Source: Phascolomyces articulosus | Taxonomy: Eukaryota; Mucoromycota; Mucoromycetes; Mucorales; Lichtheimiaceae | Assembly: GCA_025677815.1 (NCBI GenBank) | Contig: JAIXMP010000001.1 | Location: 620,001-684,000 of the forward strand | Reading direction: 5' to 3' | DNA: 64,000 bases | Part shown: positions 49,079 through 61,739 of the stretch, in pieces | How the letters are laid out: each line of letters starts with the position of its first letter | Position numbering within the stretch: position 1 is the stretch's first letter | Translations under genes and position numbers: made by a program | The notes under the pieces: generated by a model | What the model saw: the letters and a program-made list of their open reading frames with translations, nothing else | What the model was told of the DNA's origin: nothing | The model's database searches: none

Positions 49079-50943
49079 TAATTCTTGATATATATGCTAC
49101 TAAATGCTAAGTGAGGATAAGTATATAAGAAAAAACAAAAACAAAAGAAAGAAAGAGAGATGTGTATGTGGAATATATGAAAGAAAAAAAAGACTCGAAC
49201 AAAAAAGAAAGTATATATAATTTATTGGAATGAAAAGGATGAACATATCTCCACGGAAACAATTGTTTTTTTTTGCCAGGCCACAAAGAAACAATAATAC
49301 TGTTTTTAGCCATAACAAAAAAAAATGTTATTCTTGATCTGTGATTTGTTACATTTAAATGTATACTAAAAAATGAAGGTGTTGTTTTGTTACTTGGGAT
49401 TCACCCCGCCCCATATGACTCTCCATTACTGTGGTACAGTTTACACACGTTGTTATCCAATCGTAGATCTTTTTTTTTCTTTAAACTTTGCAAGATTTTT
49501 AGGTCGTACCAGCTATAGGGTCGTTGTTTAGGAAAAATATAAACGGCGAAGGTTCAATAATTTATGATCCAGCTCAATTATCGTGTAAGAATGAAAGGGA
49601 AGCTACCTCCGATTTTTTTCTATCTAAAGACGAACATTTTTAACCACTTTATGGACCTGTTACAAAATATAAAAAACAGAAAATAGGATATATAATGGAT
49701 CCACATACTTTTATGTAAATATTGGTGGATCGATTGTGTATGGTAAAAAAGGTCTCTATTTACTACCAGATTTTGTTTTTTTTTGTGTGCAATCTGACTT
49801 TTTTTTCAAAACGGAGGGTCAAACGATGATTAAGTAAGCTATTAGTTTTTTTTTCAAGTCAGAAAAATATACTTCTTTTTTGTTCATTTTATTAATTTTT
49901 TTTCATATTGAATAGAAGGATATGCACATATCCAATTTACAAATAGATTTATCGATGTTTCTCTTCCAAAATATAGGATTGCTTGTGTTTTTTTTACCTT
50001 ACAAAGTATCACTTACTACATGGTTCATCTAGTTGTCTATTAACCAGTATGTCGTCGCTCGACAAATCCATCATTTTACACAAGTAAATCTAGTACATAC
50101 AAGTGATTTTACAAATTAGATGATAAGTAGACTGGATAACGATTATTTTAAAAAATAGATCTATTACATTTCTGACGATACATATTACCTATTACAAAAA
50201 AACAAGATGAATTGTTCTACTTGCAAGCAAATTTATATATATAGAAAACTATTGTTGAATGATCTAGTATCAGAAATAAAATGACCATGTGCCATCAATG
50301 ATCAACAAGTGCATAAGATTGAAACATGAAATTAGACTAATGATAAATGATCTCGCTCCTTAAAACCTATTTATGCTATTATTATATAAATACATGATTT
50401 GTAATATATATAAACAAAATCATATAGCAATATAGAACTTGAAAATTCTGCAAGTAAACTAACAAATAAATATTAACGAATACAGAGAGAGGCAGAAATC
50501 CTATTTTGTGTGACATTGTAAGTTCCTCTGTGTATATATATACAAGCTATATTGTAATATGGTCGGAATAGTCTCTTCATTTAGTACTAAAAACTGTTTC
50601 TTTTATATACCATCTTATTATCCCCAGCTAAAAATATTATATGAGTGCTTAATTTTACTAATATCTTTCAGTGTATAAAGTACGTCAATGATCAAAATTC
50701 TAATACCCGTTTGCATAAGGAACAAAAATATTAATATTATTATTAATAACAATTACAAATACAAGATATAATAAATAAAAGGGAATGACAATAAAAGTAT
50801 GTCTATAATATAAACTATATGTTTTTATAAATAAATAGGGAAGTGAGAGAGAAAAGAGAGAGAGAGAGAGAAGGTGATATATATATATATATATATAATT
50901 TAGTTTTTTACTATACAAAATTAAGCAGTGATCATGGTTTCTT
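49079..50943. other. Intergenic, AT-rich
   Basis: About 1.87 kb. The first ~200 bases are pyrimidine-rich on the minus strand (transporter promoter). Simple AT and AG repeats occur at ~50850-50900. No gene recognised. Confidence 0.5.
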
Positions 50944-52770
50944 TTACATAATAAGGACATAAGCAGCAAATACTGAGATCAAAGACATTACTGTGGTATA
51001 CTTTGTCTTTGAAGACAATCCTTCCATTTTTTCGAACGCCATCGCATTCATAACATTTACATCCAAGAAACTGAAACCAGAGAGCACTGGGTTGGTTGTG
51101 GTGGTATTTGTGTTGCTGTTGCTACTGACTGGGATGGAGATATAAAACATATGCATGTCTCGAGTGCTGACACTATCACCCCAGATCCATTCAGCAATAT
51201 TGGCTTCTGAGATCATACCGCCTTGCGTAGGAGGAGTATCAACCTTGGAAATGTTCACTGTAGGTTCATATTCCAATCGACCTTGGTTATAATCACCAAT
51301 GGACATACCATATGTTTGATTGGTCTTGATTTGATTGGCTACATCTACAGGTGTTGTCATGTTCACATCCATCATGATATATTCAGTAGATTGTGTTGAA
51401 ATGACTTGACCAATGGCCAAACGATGGGTTGGGCTTGCCAAGGCAGGATAACCGTCGAGAGTCAAATTATATTGTAATGAATTAGGCTGCAGAGGTACAC
51501 CTTCAGTCATATTGATTTGCAAATTGGACGAGCGCCATGTTAAATAAACATCAAAGGGTTGTTGTGTACGTGTATGCGTCAAGTTACGTCCGACGGTGGT
51601 GAATTCATAATACCACAAGGATTGATTGGTAGGCATACTGTGATTGTTGACAGAAATGGTGTAGTCCCATTGAGCATCTTTCAAATCCATGGCGGCTACT
51701 AAAAATTCACTAGAATCGTAAAAACCGTTTTGATTGACATCGTCGAATTCAACTACATGGGAGAAAATGGTACGGAAGGCGAAATCGGCAGGATTGGCAT
51801 TAGGATCTGACGAAGAGAAATAAGCATGATCGGCCATGGGATGGTAGAATAATGTCGTCATGTTGAAAGTGTAATAATAATTATCTTCATCGCTCGTGTT
51901 TTGGGTACCGTTCATGACAGCATAGTAGGTATCACTACCGGCTGATAATTGAGGTGCATAATAGGCACCATTATCTTGGTTGTAACGATGATAAGCACCA
52001 TAATATCCAATAAATGCCCATGCAGGAATAATGGACCAGTAAATTAATGCAGGATTATAGGCGCCCACCCAACCACCGGTTCCTCGGCCATAGGCACCGG
52101 TGTGTGTTGTTGGGTAATTGGTATATTGGGCTAATAGGTAAAATAATAATAGGAATTAAAAACAATGTTAGAATATTCTTGAATTTCTTTTTTTTTCTTC
52201 CATGTACGAGTGATTGTATATAAGAACATACTTCTTGTATTGGAATATCGAGAAGATGGACTAGAGGCAGCAAATCCTCCAAATCCTCCATTGGGGTAAC
52301 CTCTACTGCCAGGTGGGTATGAGTAACTTCCAGTTCTCGTACCAACAGCTGTACCAGGCTGTGTCATTTTAGGATTACCTAAAAAAAGTAAAGATATTGT
52401 AAGTACCACAGCAATAATAATACCCCTTGTACACAGATAAAATCTTTTTTTTTCTTATTACCTCCGTTGGATGAACCATAACGACCTGAAGTATTGCTGC
52501 TTGGGCGACCACCACCACCACCACCACCACCACGAGCCCCTCCTCCTCTACCTCCTCCTCCGCCACGGCCTCCACCGCCACCACCTCTACCACCGCCACC
52601 GCCTTTACCAAGCGCAGCTAATTGAGAAAAAAAAGAATTGTTGAGTGAGCATTTTCTTTTTTGTCAGTGAAAAGATTTGTATGTTTCTGTAAAATTCAAT
52701 TGATAAAGAGAAATTACATACCAGTAGCAAGGTATGCTAACATTAAAAGTGTTAAATTGGATATCTTCAT
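50944..52770 (-). CDS. Gly-rich, glycosylated secreted/surface protein with EF-hand-like loop
   Basis: I do not recognise a named family. Exons: 52770-52722, 52617-52462, 52378-52232, 52130-50944; 512 residues, frame intact. A short signal-like N-terminus (MKISNLTLLMLAYLATA) is followed by a ~40-residue Gly/Arg tract (GGGGRGGGGG type) and a Gly/Ser/Tyr-rich region. A hydrophobic segment (LIYWSIIPAWAFIGYY, ~146-161) comes next. The remaining ectodomain is Tyr/Asn/Thr-rich with many N-x-S/T sites and one clean EF-hand loop, DVNQNGFYDSSE (248-259). The C-terminus is hydrophobic (SLISVFAAYVLIM), as in GPI-anchor signals, after a Ser/Lys stretch. A cell-wall or surface role, and calcium binding, are inference. 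The exon encoding the Gly tract is less AT-rich than its neighbours. Confidence 0.8.
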
Positions 52771-53916
52771 GATTTTTTAACGTATTTTGAGAATTTTGAG
52801 GTGTATAAAAATACGATTAAAAAAAGGAACAAATTCAAAGGAAAGGAAAAGAAAGCAGATTAATGAAAAGAACTCTGTTTCTCTCTTATTTTTTATAGTT
52901 TTTTTTTTTCACAGAAAGTGAAAAGTCGGAGTACAAGCTTTAATTTTTTGATCATCTCCGCTCCAATAACCTGGTTTTTTGCCCACAAAAAAGCCTTTTT
53001 TAGACATATTCAGCCACACTTTAGATTGTGGCGAACATTTTCATTTTTCGTTTGGGGTATAGTATCCTCTCTGACAGATAAAACATGCTTCAAATAAAAA
53101 GTACTAAGACCTTTTTAGCTATCCTTCATCAAATTAATTTAGATATATTTTTTTAGAAAAAGAAATAAAGAAAAGACTCGGTAATGGAACATGTAGTACT
53201 TGAATTTTTGCGTAGCATTCTTATTCTTTATAATTATGTCATGCTGAGCAACTCGTCCATGACTATTATGTACACATATATATATTTATTTTGTTTACCT
53301 GGGCACTATGTAGTAGTACATACAACAACTTTTACCCGTCCTATGAATTTATAATACTTACAAAAAAGCAAGGTGTTTGATAAGGTTGTTCTTTAAAAGA
53401 AGATTTGAAAAGAAAAATAATAAGAAGTTGGATTACACAAGTATCACATCACTTTCAGCCACATAATTATTCATGTACAACCGTTCATGTTGCATTGAAT
53501 ATGGTGCTGAGTCCCCAATTACTGCCTATAATAGAAATCTTGATATGAACCAGGTGTGAAATATAGTAGTCAGAATAGTAATAAAAATGGTTATTATTTT
53601 CCATGTGGCCATATCTAGCACATGCTAAGCGAAAGTTCATGTATATCTTCTGGGTTTTGCTCAGTTGATGACAGACAACATGTAATGTGCTGATGATCCC
53701 GTTTTCCCTTTATCAATGCATGTTGTTTAAGTTATAAATCGATATGATTGGTAGTAAAATATACTATATCTCTGAAATGTATAAATTTGATTGGGACCTA
53801 CATTATTCTAGGTATATAGATATTATCTCAATTTTATTAAGATTGCTTATAAGAACTTTTTACCCTCCTCACTATATGTATATTTGGGCTCTTTTGCACC
53901 TTACACATGATTAGTA
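52771..53916. other. Intergenic, AT-rich
   Basis: Promoter side of the Gly-rich protein gene, then featureless AT-rich DNA up to the candidate element at 53917. Confidence 0.5.
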
Positions 53917-54096
53917 CGGCCAACCCTCGGTTTTGTAATCTCGTTTTTTGCAAACTCAACACTTCTTGCAACAAGTTTTTGGAATTATGATCATAGAAAT
54001 TCCAGGAAATGTGCTTCCAAACGATGCAAAATCCCGTTACATGCATCACTTTCCATGGAATTTCCAAGAACTTGCAAAGAACGGGGGGGTTGGCTT
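53917..54096. mobile_element. Candidate small inverted-repeat element (MITE-like)
   Basis: A 180-base segment starts CGGCCAACCCTCGGTTTTG and ends, read inward, AAGCCAACCCCCCCGTTCTTTGC. These share GCCAACCC and a GTT-TTGCAA pattern. TA dinucleotides flank both ends (53915-53916 and 54097-54098), as after TA-targeting transposition. The interior is less AT-rich than its surroundings. A 90-codon minus-strand frame across it (54109-53837) has no domain. Confidence 0.5.
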
Positions 54097-55349
54097 TAAT
54101 ATTCTGCATACTGACTTTTTGCTATAAAACTATCGGTTGCTATTGTTATATGTATATACCAGGCATATTCCCTACATAGCAGACTATGCTGAAAGTAGAA
54201 TAATATTATTACCATTTTTTCTTGCTTACAATACCTATGCAAGTTGAATGGAGGTGCGTAGTCAGCTGAGATGGTTCTACCTTTAAGAAAAACAATTCTA
54301 GATCTAGAAAGAAAATCAAGAATTTCATGAAATACAACAAATGATGGAAAACCTTCCTTATCTTTCTTCTACTTCTATTATAGTTGCATTATGCCAATGA
54401 TATTAATATCATCATAGTGTGTAGTATTTTTAGAAACAAAGGAAAAAATAAATTTTTTATAGGCAAACGATTTATATACAACAATTTTATTACAGAAGTA
54501 ACTGTTTTTTTGGGGGAGGAGGATGATGACGATGATGATTGTACTGATGTTAAGAGCGCTCATGATAAACCTATGTTCAGATAAAGATAGTATATAGTTC
54601 CGGTGATTTGCATTCTATACTTTGGTAAGAAGCGCATCATTACCATTGTTACAATGATATTGCGCTGATGATGATGATGATGATGTACATGATGATACTT
54701 GGCTGTGTGTAGAGTATGGAAGTATATAAACTAGCCCTCATTTTTCGGAACTCTTCGCAATGATCCCTAATTTTTTGTATAATTCCATTTTAAACTTTTT
54801 CTATTCATGTCTTCCAGTACTCTAAGTCAAGCTGCTTCTGAATGACGTAATGCCTCATTTTTCGTGAAATTCCTTACTTGCAAAAAATACAGGAATAGTA
54901 TGGGATGGTAAAGTGTATATTGCATCAACAAAGAAATTAAATAGCGGCATTTATCATTTCAGAAAAGAATTGAAATGTATAAGTGTATTAGCCCACTTAT
55001 GTTTGTTCATTTCAGCATTTATTCAGTATGTAACAGGTAACATTTTATTATATTATTTTTTTTTAAAAAAAATGCGATTCTATAAGCTTAATTCCATTAT
55101 AATTATGTATGATCAAAAACATGACGATTCGCACTCTTCTTGATGGAAAAAATGCCCTGTTGCAATAAAAATGAGATGTTTTTTAATATTTTTCAACAAT
55201 TGCACATAGTCTTGCAGGTATAGTAATAAAAACATTAATCACTACTACCATTGCCTTATGCACAACATTTCCATTGCAATTCCTTTTCTAGTAGTATAAA
55301 CAATGATTATTAATTATAAGAAGCATAATAAGAAATAATAATGTATATT
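54097..55349. other. Intergenic, AT-rich
   Basis: Contains GAT/ATG trinucleotide repeats near 54520-54540 and 54665-54685. Frames at 54384-54584 and 54913-55143 have no domain. The end is the amine-oxidase 3' region. Confidence 0.5.
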
Positions 55350-58300
55350 TTATATATGAATGTACAATGTATCATGCCAATAATTTGCTATAGCTTTTGC
55401 TCCATCTATATCTCCATGTTCAATTAATACCATGATGACACCCCGAATAGCAGAATGCAATGCAGATGATATCCAATCTTGGTATATATGAGTATGTTCA
55501 CCAACAAAAATGAGACCATCCAAATATTCATAATAAGATGGTAGGTATAATCTTCGATGGGCTGCTGTATACATTGCCCATGCTGTTCTTGCAAATGGAT
55601 CTTGACCCCAACACTGTCTTGCATATTTTCCTGTATATTGATCGTATACAATCTCACCATGTATTTCTGCCACATCTTCGAGTATCCGAGCTACATGTTC
55701 TTCATCACTCAAAGATCCAAAATGGATAAAATCATCTTGCACATAACTTGCAATCATTACTGCAGGACCTTCACTTCCCAAATCATTGCTTGGATAGCAC
55801 GTATAAGTCATAGGTAAGTCAGTATCACCACATCCACCAAAAATTGGACGATCTTGGTCATGTTCCCAGAACCGAGTCTTAAATTCTAATAATACTTTGC
55901 AGGCCGTTCCATCTTGTAAATATCTGATGGCACTTTTGAGAATATACGGAATTTCTGTAGAAATTATTGAAGTTATTATTATAGTTCTTCTTTTTTAAGG
56001 AATACATCTACAATAATAATAAACAAATCTGATAGTAGATCAATAAAAGAAATATGGTGTATACCTGGAGGTAAATGCCATGATCGAACTACAGCAAATG
56101 GCACGGATATAATCATACTATCAAATTTTTTACTGTTGTATGTTTTATCAAATGGATTGTTTTTCCATTGGGCTGATATCTTTTTGCTTGTGGTGGTAGT
56201 TGCATCATCATTTTGATCTTCTTTATGATCTTTAATAAACTCGATTTTTGATATAGGTGTATTATAGGTAATTATTTTTTTGTCACCCAATGCCAATCGA
56301 AGGCCTTCAGGTAACCGACTCATTCCTCCATGAATTGTTCGAAATGTACATTTTTCTGACATAAAAAGTGAGCTATACATAAAGTACCACACATCCCTGC
56401 CATTTTTCCATTGTATTTCATAATCAACAGCAGCTGTGCTTGCATTCATTTCACGGTAAAGCCATTCTCGTTCCGACCATTGATCATTCATTGTAAGCAT
56501 TGCATTCTAATTTATATATTTGAAATGGTAAGTAAAAATATATTATTTATCATAGCCATTTTTATAAATAACTTCTTTTCTTCCTCCTGTTTCCCTCCTC
56601 TTCTCTATCCATATTTTCTGTATATTATTATCTATACATTAACCTTACTTTAAACGTGCCATAAAAATCTTGCGATAATGACTTTATCTTTTCATCATTT
56701 TCGAACGGCTGGAAGATTTCATGTGCTTCTTGAGGAATGTCATTAGGATCTTCTAGGTGAATATACAAAGTCCCTGTTTGTTTTAATATATCTTTTCTTG
56801 TTGGGACTCTTCCATCTGGCAATCGAAATCCATTAAAGTATTCCATGTTGCTATTATTGGAAATGATATTGAATTAACCTTTTTGTGCATACATGTTATG
56901 TGTTATAAGGAAAATGTTTTTGAGCCATTCCTAGGGCATACATAAAAATACTGGACTTACTTTTCATTGATATCGATAAACGGTATAAACTCGATTTTAT
57001 CTTCCTTGTTATTGATTTTATTGAGTTCTTCAGCAATTTGAAATATTATTTTATGTTCCTGAATTGACAGCATGGTTTGGTTTTTATATTTCCAAGCAAT
57101 TGGGATTCGCATCGCACCTTATTATTTTTAGAACAATTAAGAATATCAGTTTGTGTATATCTTAGAAGCTATCGATTGTAATAATATTCAGATAATTGAC
57201 ATTATAAACTATATATTATTATACCTAGCTCATTATATATTGTTTTTGAATGATCAAAATATGCAGTTTTAATGCGTCTACAGATATTATATTTTTATTA
57301 ATGTAATGGCGCATGTTTTGTTAGTATCGTTATTTATATCAAGGATACGTTTGACTATAAGAATATTATTATACTGTGCCATGATGAGTCAATCGAGTGA
57401 CATAATGATTTACCCTCCTACTCTATTATTTCCTTCAATAATCTCAACATTTTTGTAACCAGCTTGCTTCAGAAGATATGTACTAAAAAGTCCAGATGCC
57501 CCGGCTCCAATTACTCCAATTTCTATTTTACATATTTAAGAATATAGTTGATCAATATACTAGCTCTCTATCCTTTGACATTATTATTATACTAGATCAA
57601 AAAGGTAAAATGATTTAGCCTTGGTGGTCAATTAAATACATACTCTTTTCTTTTTTTGCAGCTAGAGGTTCCACCTCCATAAAATCATCTTTCTGACTGT
57701 TCATATTATTTTTCTTTGCCATCATCTTTTTAAAATAGGTCGCTCCATCAAAATACAAGCCAAACAGCTGTGGTTCTTCTTGTTGCTCATCATTAGATTT
57801 TCCCTCTCCTTTAGTTGTCCATTTTTTGGACGGTAAAACGGTATATTGTTTGCTTTTTGCAAGTATTCGACCACTGGGGTTATGAGTGGCAAAAAGACAT
57901 CCTTGATGTACACCAAGCGTATTTAAGGATGGAACAGCCCATACAAATTGTCGCTGTTGTTGGCAATAATATTGGTTAAGTTGTTGAAATGGTGATGAAC
58001 TACCACTGTTATTGGTGGTAGTACCAATGATATGATGAGGTTTCATCTTTTTGACCTCATCACCAATGTTACTTTGGTTACCCATGTCGCATTTACCAAA
58101 AGATAAAGTGATGCTTTGTTGAGGTATTTCATCGTCATTCATGAATTCGGTATTACAATTCCAGGTCATCAGATAGATATTCGTCAAAGATTCAGTTTCG
58201 ATACAAGGGGTATCCATTTCTTCTTGTCCAATAGAGATATTATTTTCGTGGTGATAACCGCCATCGCGTAATTCATATTGATGCTGGGGTAGTGCCATTG

Positions 58301-58370
58301 TCCATTTTATCGATAGTAGTATAAGAATAGTAAGTGCTGTCGTCCGAATATAATAATTCTTCCACATCAT
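55350..58370 (-). CDS. Secreted flavin amine oxidase (L-amino-acid/polyamine oxidase-like)
   Basis: FAD-dependent oxidase that would release H2O2 and ammonia from an amine or amino acid. Exons: 58370-57644, 57522-57414, 57277-57225, 57117-56961, 56850-56649, 56506-56065, 55954-55350; 764 residues, frame intact. A signal peptide (1-26) is followed by ~215 residues with no recognisable fold (several Cys, Gln/Asn-rich). The dinucleotide-binding motif GVIGAGASG (245-253) comes next, then VEIIEGNNRVGGR, and a 53-nt exon that links it to NELGAMRIP, the second FAD-contact motif of amino-acid oxidases. A substrate domain follows (DFYGTFK, STAAVDYEIQW, TIHGGMSRLPEGL). The C-terminal FAD motif is YLDGLIFVGEHTHIYQDWISSALHSAIRG. 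The class is sure. Amino acid versus polyamine substrate is not decided. Confidence 0.88.
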
Positions 58371-59404
58371 ATATTAATTTATTATTTCGAGAGAGAGAAA
58401 ATATAATAGTATACAAGAAAATATGCAGTATAATAAGCAAGAATCAAGAAGAAGAAAACAGTTAATTGCAAAGAAGCATATTTATGTACAAAAATGTTGG
58501 CGTTTTGCTTTATAATAAAAGCGATGCTCTTCTGCAAAAGCCAAAAAAGGGGGTAAATGTTAATGCTACGATTAATTTTTCCATAATTTTTTTCTTTGGA
58601 TCAAAATAAATTCTGACAAGTCAATACTATACAGGAGAATTACATTTTTGAGCAACACGTATATAAATTTTAATACTTGTTGATTGATAGACTTTCAGTA
58701 TAAGATCTTGTTATATTTCATCAAAGGATTTGGTTGAATGGGTTGTTGATATTCTTTGGAAATATTTTTAATACGTACAGTCACGAGGCATGCATAAATA
58801 TGCATAAAGCACCAGACGTGTGGTATTTTTTAGAAATTTATCGTTGATGACGGTCATTTTCCTTCGGTATACTTTTCTTTGACGATGCTATGAGTTATCT
58901 TTTATCTTATCAACGTATGAATCAAAAAAATAATTATCAATACCCAAAAGTGAATATACCACCAATATTATTACAGCCACTTTGATTTTCTTAATCAAAG
59001 CATCATTGGAACTCCAGTTAATTTTTAATCAGCTTATTTCTATTATTCTTCCTTTTTCTTATTTTGTTAGTTATACAATATCAATAGTGTCATTAATCTT
59101 ATTGTTTCATAAATCATTACCTTGAAAGTTCAGGTGAAATATGTACATATTTAACATGCATTTTATTACAATGATAGTGATGGTAAGAACAAGGGGAGGG
59201 GATAATTTTTTGATGGGGATGGGATAATGCTTCTATTATGAGCAAAGGGAGGGACAGTAGTTTTTATGGAGGAACATTGAAGTTATATTATAGATTACAT
59301 GGTTAGCTGATAGTATTGCAAGGTGAGATTGATGAGTACTGTATGTAGGAAAATTCTAATTTATAATATACTCTTCATCGTTCTTCTTGGTTTTATATCC
59401 TCCG
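58371..59404. other. Intergenic, amine oxidase promoter and downstream membrane-protein tail
   Basis: About 1 kb of AT-rich DNA between tandem minus-strand genes. No coding frame or RNA signal supported. Confidence 0.5.
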
Positions 59405-60253
59405 TTACCTTCTGCCGATACTTTTTTTCGTGTCATTATTATCAAGATGATTAGCGCTAGATTTATGCCAGTGGTGACCAAATGCAATAATTACAACAAT
59501 AGCAAAAATACCAACAAAAAGTGTCAAAACAAATGTTGCCATAAGTTGTTCCAAGAATTGAGATTCTGGATGACTGGTCATATTACTTAAAAACAAATCT
59601 AGGGAATGACCCACGTTAACGGGTACTAACAAGAGAGCATACAAACAAAGTGACCTGACAAATGGACGAATTGTTCCCGAACGATGGAGTGCATAGAGTT
59701 GTAAAAGGAAGAGCAGAACATATACCCATAATCCATATGAAACAAGCATGATAGAATTGAAAAGGTTTATTGTCCCTGGGAGCAATGTAAAAGTTACGTA
59801 TCTTCCATCAGCTGATGTAAAAATCATATCTTGTAAACGAGTCGTAACAGCAATGGCAATAATGGTAATGACCAATGTCCAAACAAAGGCAATGAGAGAA
59901 AAGAACAGGTTTTTTGTTAATAGTTGTTGACGGATCGAAGTTTTTGTTGTTGCGGAAGAATAGATTGAAACAAATACATTGAGCCATAGCAATGGAGCAG
60001 TGATGGAACCGAGAAAATAACCACCAAAAATAAAGGAAGGGTCTGGACGATTGTGATCACCAATATTTAAGAGTAGTGCTTGAAAGAAATAAGCAAGTAA
60101 TGCAATACCAGCCAAAAAATAGGGTTGACATTGCTTTACGCAAACTGCACGGATGATGAGTGCAACGATGCATGCGCTGTAAAGGGTTAACTGAGCATGG
60201 TATGAATTTGCCAATGCTGTGATAAAGGCAGCTTGACGTCGATCGATGTCCAT
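59405..60253 (-). CDS. Multi-span membrane protein of unknown function
   Basis: Single exon, 282 residues. I do not recognise the family. Hydrophobicity suggests about seven spans: ~18-38, ~44-64, ~76-98, ~112-136, ~165-187, ~198-215 and ~234-260, with a polar His/Asp/Asn/Lys tail (GHHWHKSSANHLDNND-KK) at the C-terminus. The N-terminus (MDIDRRQAAFITALANSYH) is short and not a cleavable signal. Candidate N-glycosylation sites are few. The layout is like a GPCR or a small fungal seven-span protein such as the RTA1-like or opsin-like groups, but I see none of their signature residues (for example no retinal-binding Lys in the last span). The intronless structure is unusual here. Confidence 0.78.
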   Translation of the reverse strand: MDIDRRQAAFITALANSYHAQLTLYSACIVALIIRAVCVKQCQPYFLAGIALLAYFFQALLLNIGDHNRPDPSFIFGGYFLGSITAPLLWLNVFVSIYSSATTKTSIRQQLLTKNLFFSLIAFVWTLVITIIAIAVTTRLQDMIFTSADGRYVTFTLLPGTINLFNSIMLVSYGLWVYVLLFLLQLYALHRSGTIRPFVRSLCLYALLLVPVNVGHSLDLFLSNMTSHPESQFLEQLMATFVLTLFVGIFAIVVIIAFGHHWHKSSANHLDNNDTKKSIGRR

Positions 60254-61311
60254 TATTGTAATGATCTGAAAAAAAAATACAATGAAAAAGTATCTGGTTA
60301 AGCCAAAAAAAAAAAGAAAAAATCTGTTTATATTGATAATTACAATTTATTTAAGAAGTAAAAGATCCATCATCGTTTGAATTCAATTGTGCTACACATT
60401 GCTAAGCATTCAATAACAATTATGGTAAAAAAAATATAGTAAATATCCAATAACTGTAATTGAAAATTTTATTTTCTATACAAGCTGAGCATTTTTCATA
60501 TAATTCTTGAAGTAGTTGAATATATGCGATATGGTGGTACAGGAGAATAAAAAATACTTCTGAATAATGCCATCACTACTTTATTTCTATAGTGGTATCA
60601 TTAGTACAATATCTTTTGTTTTAGAAGATGTATAATTATTCTTGTATTTGACATACATAATCCTACGCATACCGTTGTATACAGTGATAATGGTATGCGT
60701 GCAAGTTTAGTTCATCTGGAGTGATAAATCAAAGTAAAATAGTTCATAAAAAATTAATACTACCTATGTAGAAGAGTAAGATTATGAAAAGGCATATTGC
60801 TACTATTATAACAAATTCCGGAAAAACAAATATCTACATGTTTGACCTATAAATTCAGCATTTACTTCTTGTATAACATAAGCTTAGAAGGAATGCTAAG
60901 CTTAAAAAATAACTTTGTTTATTCCATAGCACAAAGAAGCCAGAATGAAAATCCGAGAAATAAAAAAAAAAGCAGCAGAAAATGACGCAGATTAATTTCG
61001 ATTATTGTATAGATATTTTATAGTCTTTGATGTAAAGAGGAGTGGTGTACAGTCTCTTACTTAACAATATTAATGATATGTATTAGATGAATCTCAACGC
61101 CAGTGTGTTCTAATTACAGTACTGCAATAGAAGAAGGATATTAGTACGTACATGTAAAACTTAATAATATGTATAGAGCTTAAATGAAGTGGTCTTAATT
61201 TAGTACAATTCCGAGAACCGAGAATTTTGCAAATAGATTATAAGGCAATTTGCATAGATACCGCCTACAAGGAAAACTAACAACTATGACATACTGCCTA
61301 TCAAGAATATA
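60254..61311. other. Intergenic, AT-rich
   Basis: Promoter region of the multi-span membrane protein followed by gene-poor AT-rich DNA. Nothing else recognised. Confidence 0.5.
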
Positions 61312-61739
61312 CAGTCGTCCCCACCCTTTTGCAACAGTGGTAATTCCAATAATTTAGATGCGGTAGTCGAGGGATTGCAAAAACTGAGGTCTCTAATCAC
61401 TAAGTCGTTTGACCTTCTAGGCTGTGTGGTACCACCATGGAGTTTGCTGCAGTCAACAAATAAACATGAACACTAAGATTATCTTTGGATATGTATAAAA
61501 TCATTTTTTACTTTTAAAATACATATAAAATTACCTCGATAAGTTGCGAAATCCGTAAAATCTACTATGAGCCTCAGAAAATGAAGTAGTTTTTACACCC
61601 AATTAGCGCAACAATTATAGATAATGATGCAAATTGCAAAAGTGCAAATTTCATAAGTACTTACAATAATTCTCACTAAATTGATGCAGAAATCGTAGAG
61701 AATGCAAAAAGTGGAGGTGCAAACAGTGAAGGACCACTG
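61312..61739. mobile_element. Candidate Tc1/mariner-pogo-type MITE
   Basis: A 428-base segment with ends in inverted orientation: left CAGTCGTCCCCACCCTTTTG, right (read inward) CAGTGGTCCTTCACTGTTTG. They share CAGT-S-GTCC, CAC and TTTGCA. A TA dinucleotide directly flanks each end (61310-61311 and 61740-61741). CAGTGGTCC-type ends with a TA target are well known for pogo/Tigger-like elements. There is no transposase frame inside, so it would be non-autonomous. Internal sequence has repeated TTGCAAA/TGCAAATT words on both arms. Confidence 0.65.

Noticed and set aside
57415..57422. Direct joining of amine oxidase exon 57522-57414 to 57117
   Set aside because: Phases 2 and 1 do not match. The intervening 53-nt exon at 57277-57225 restores frame and a known motif.
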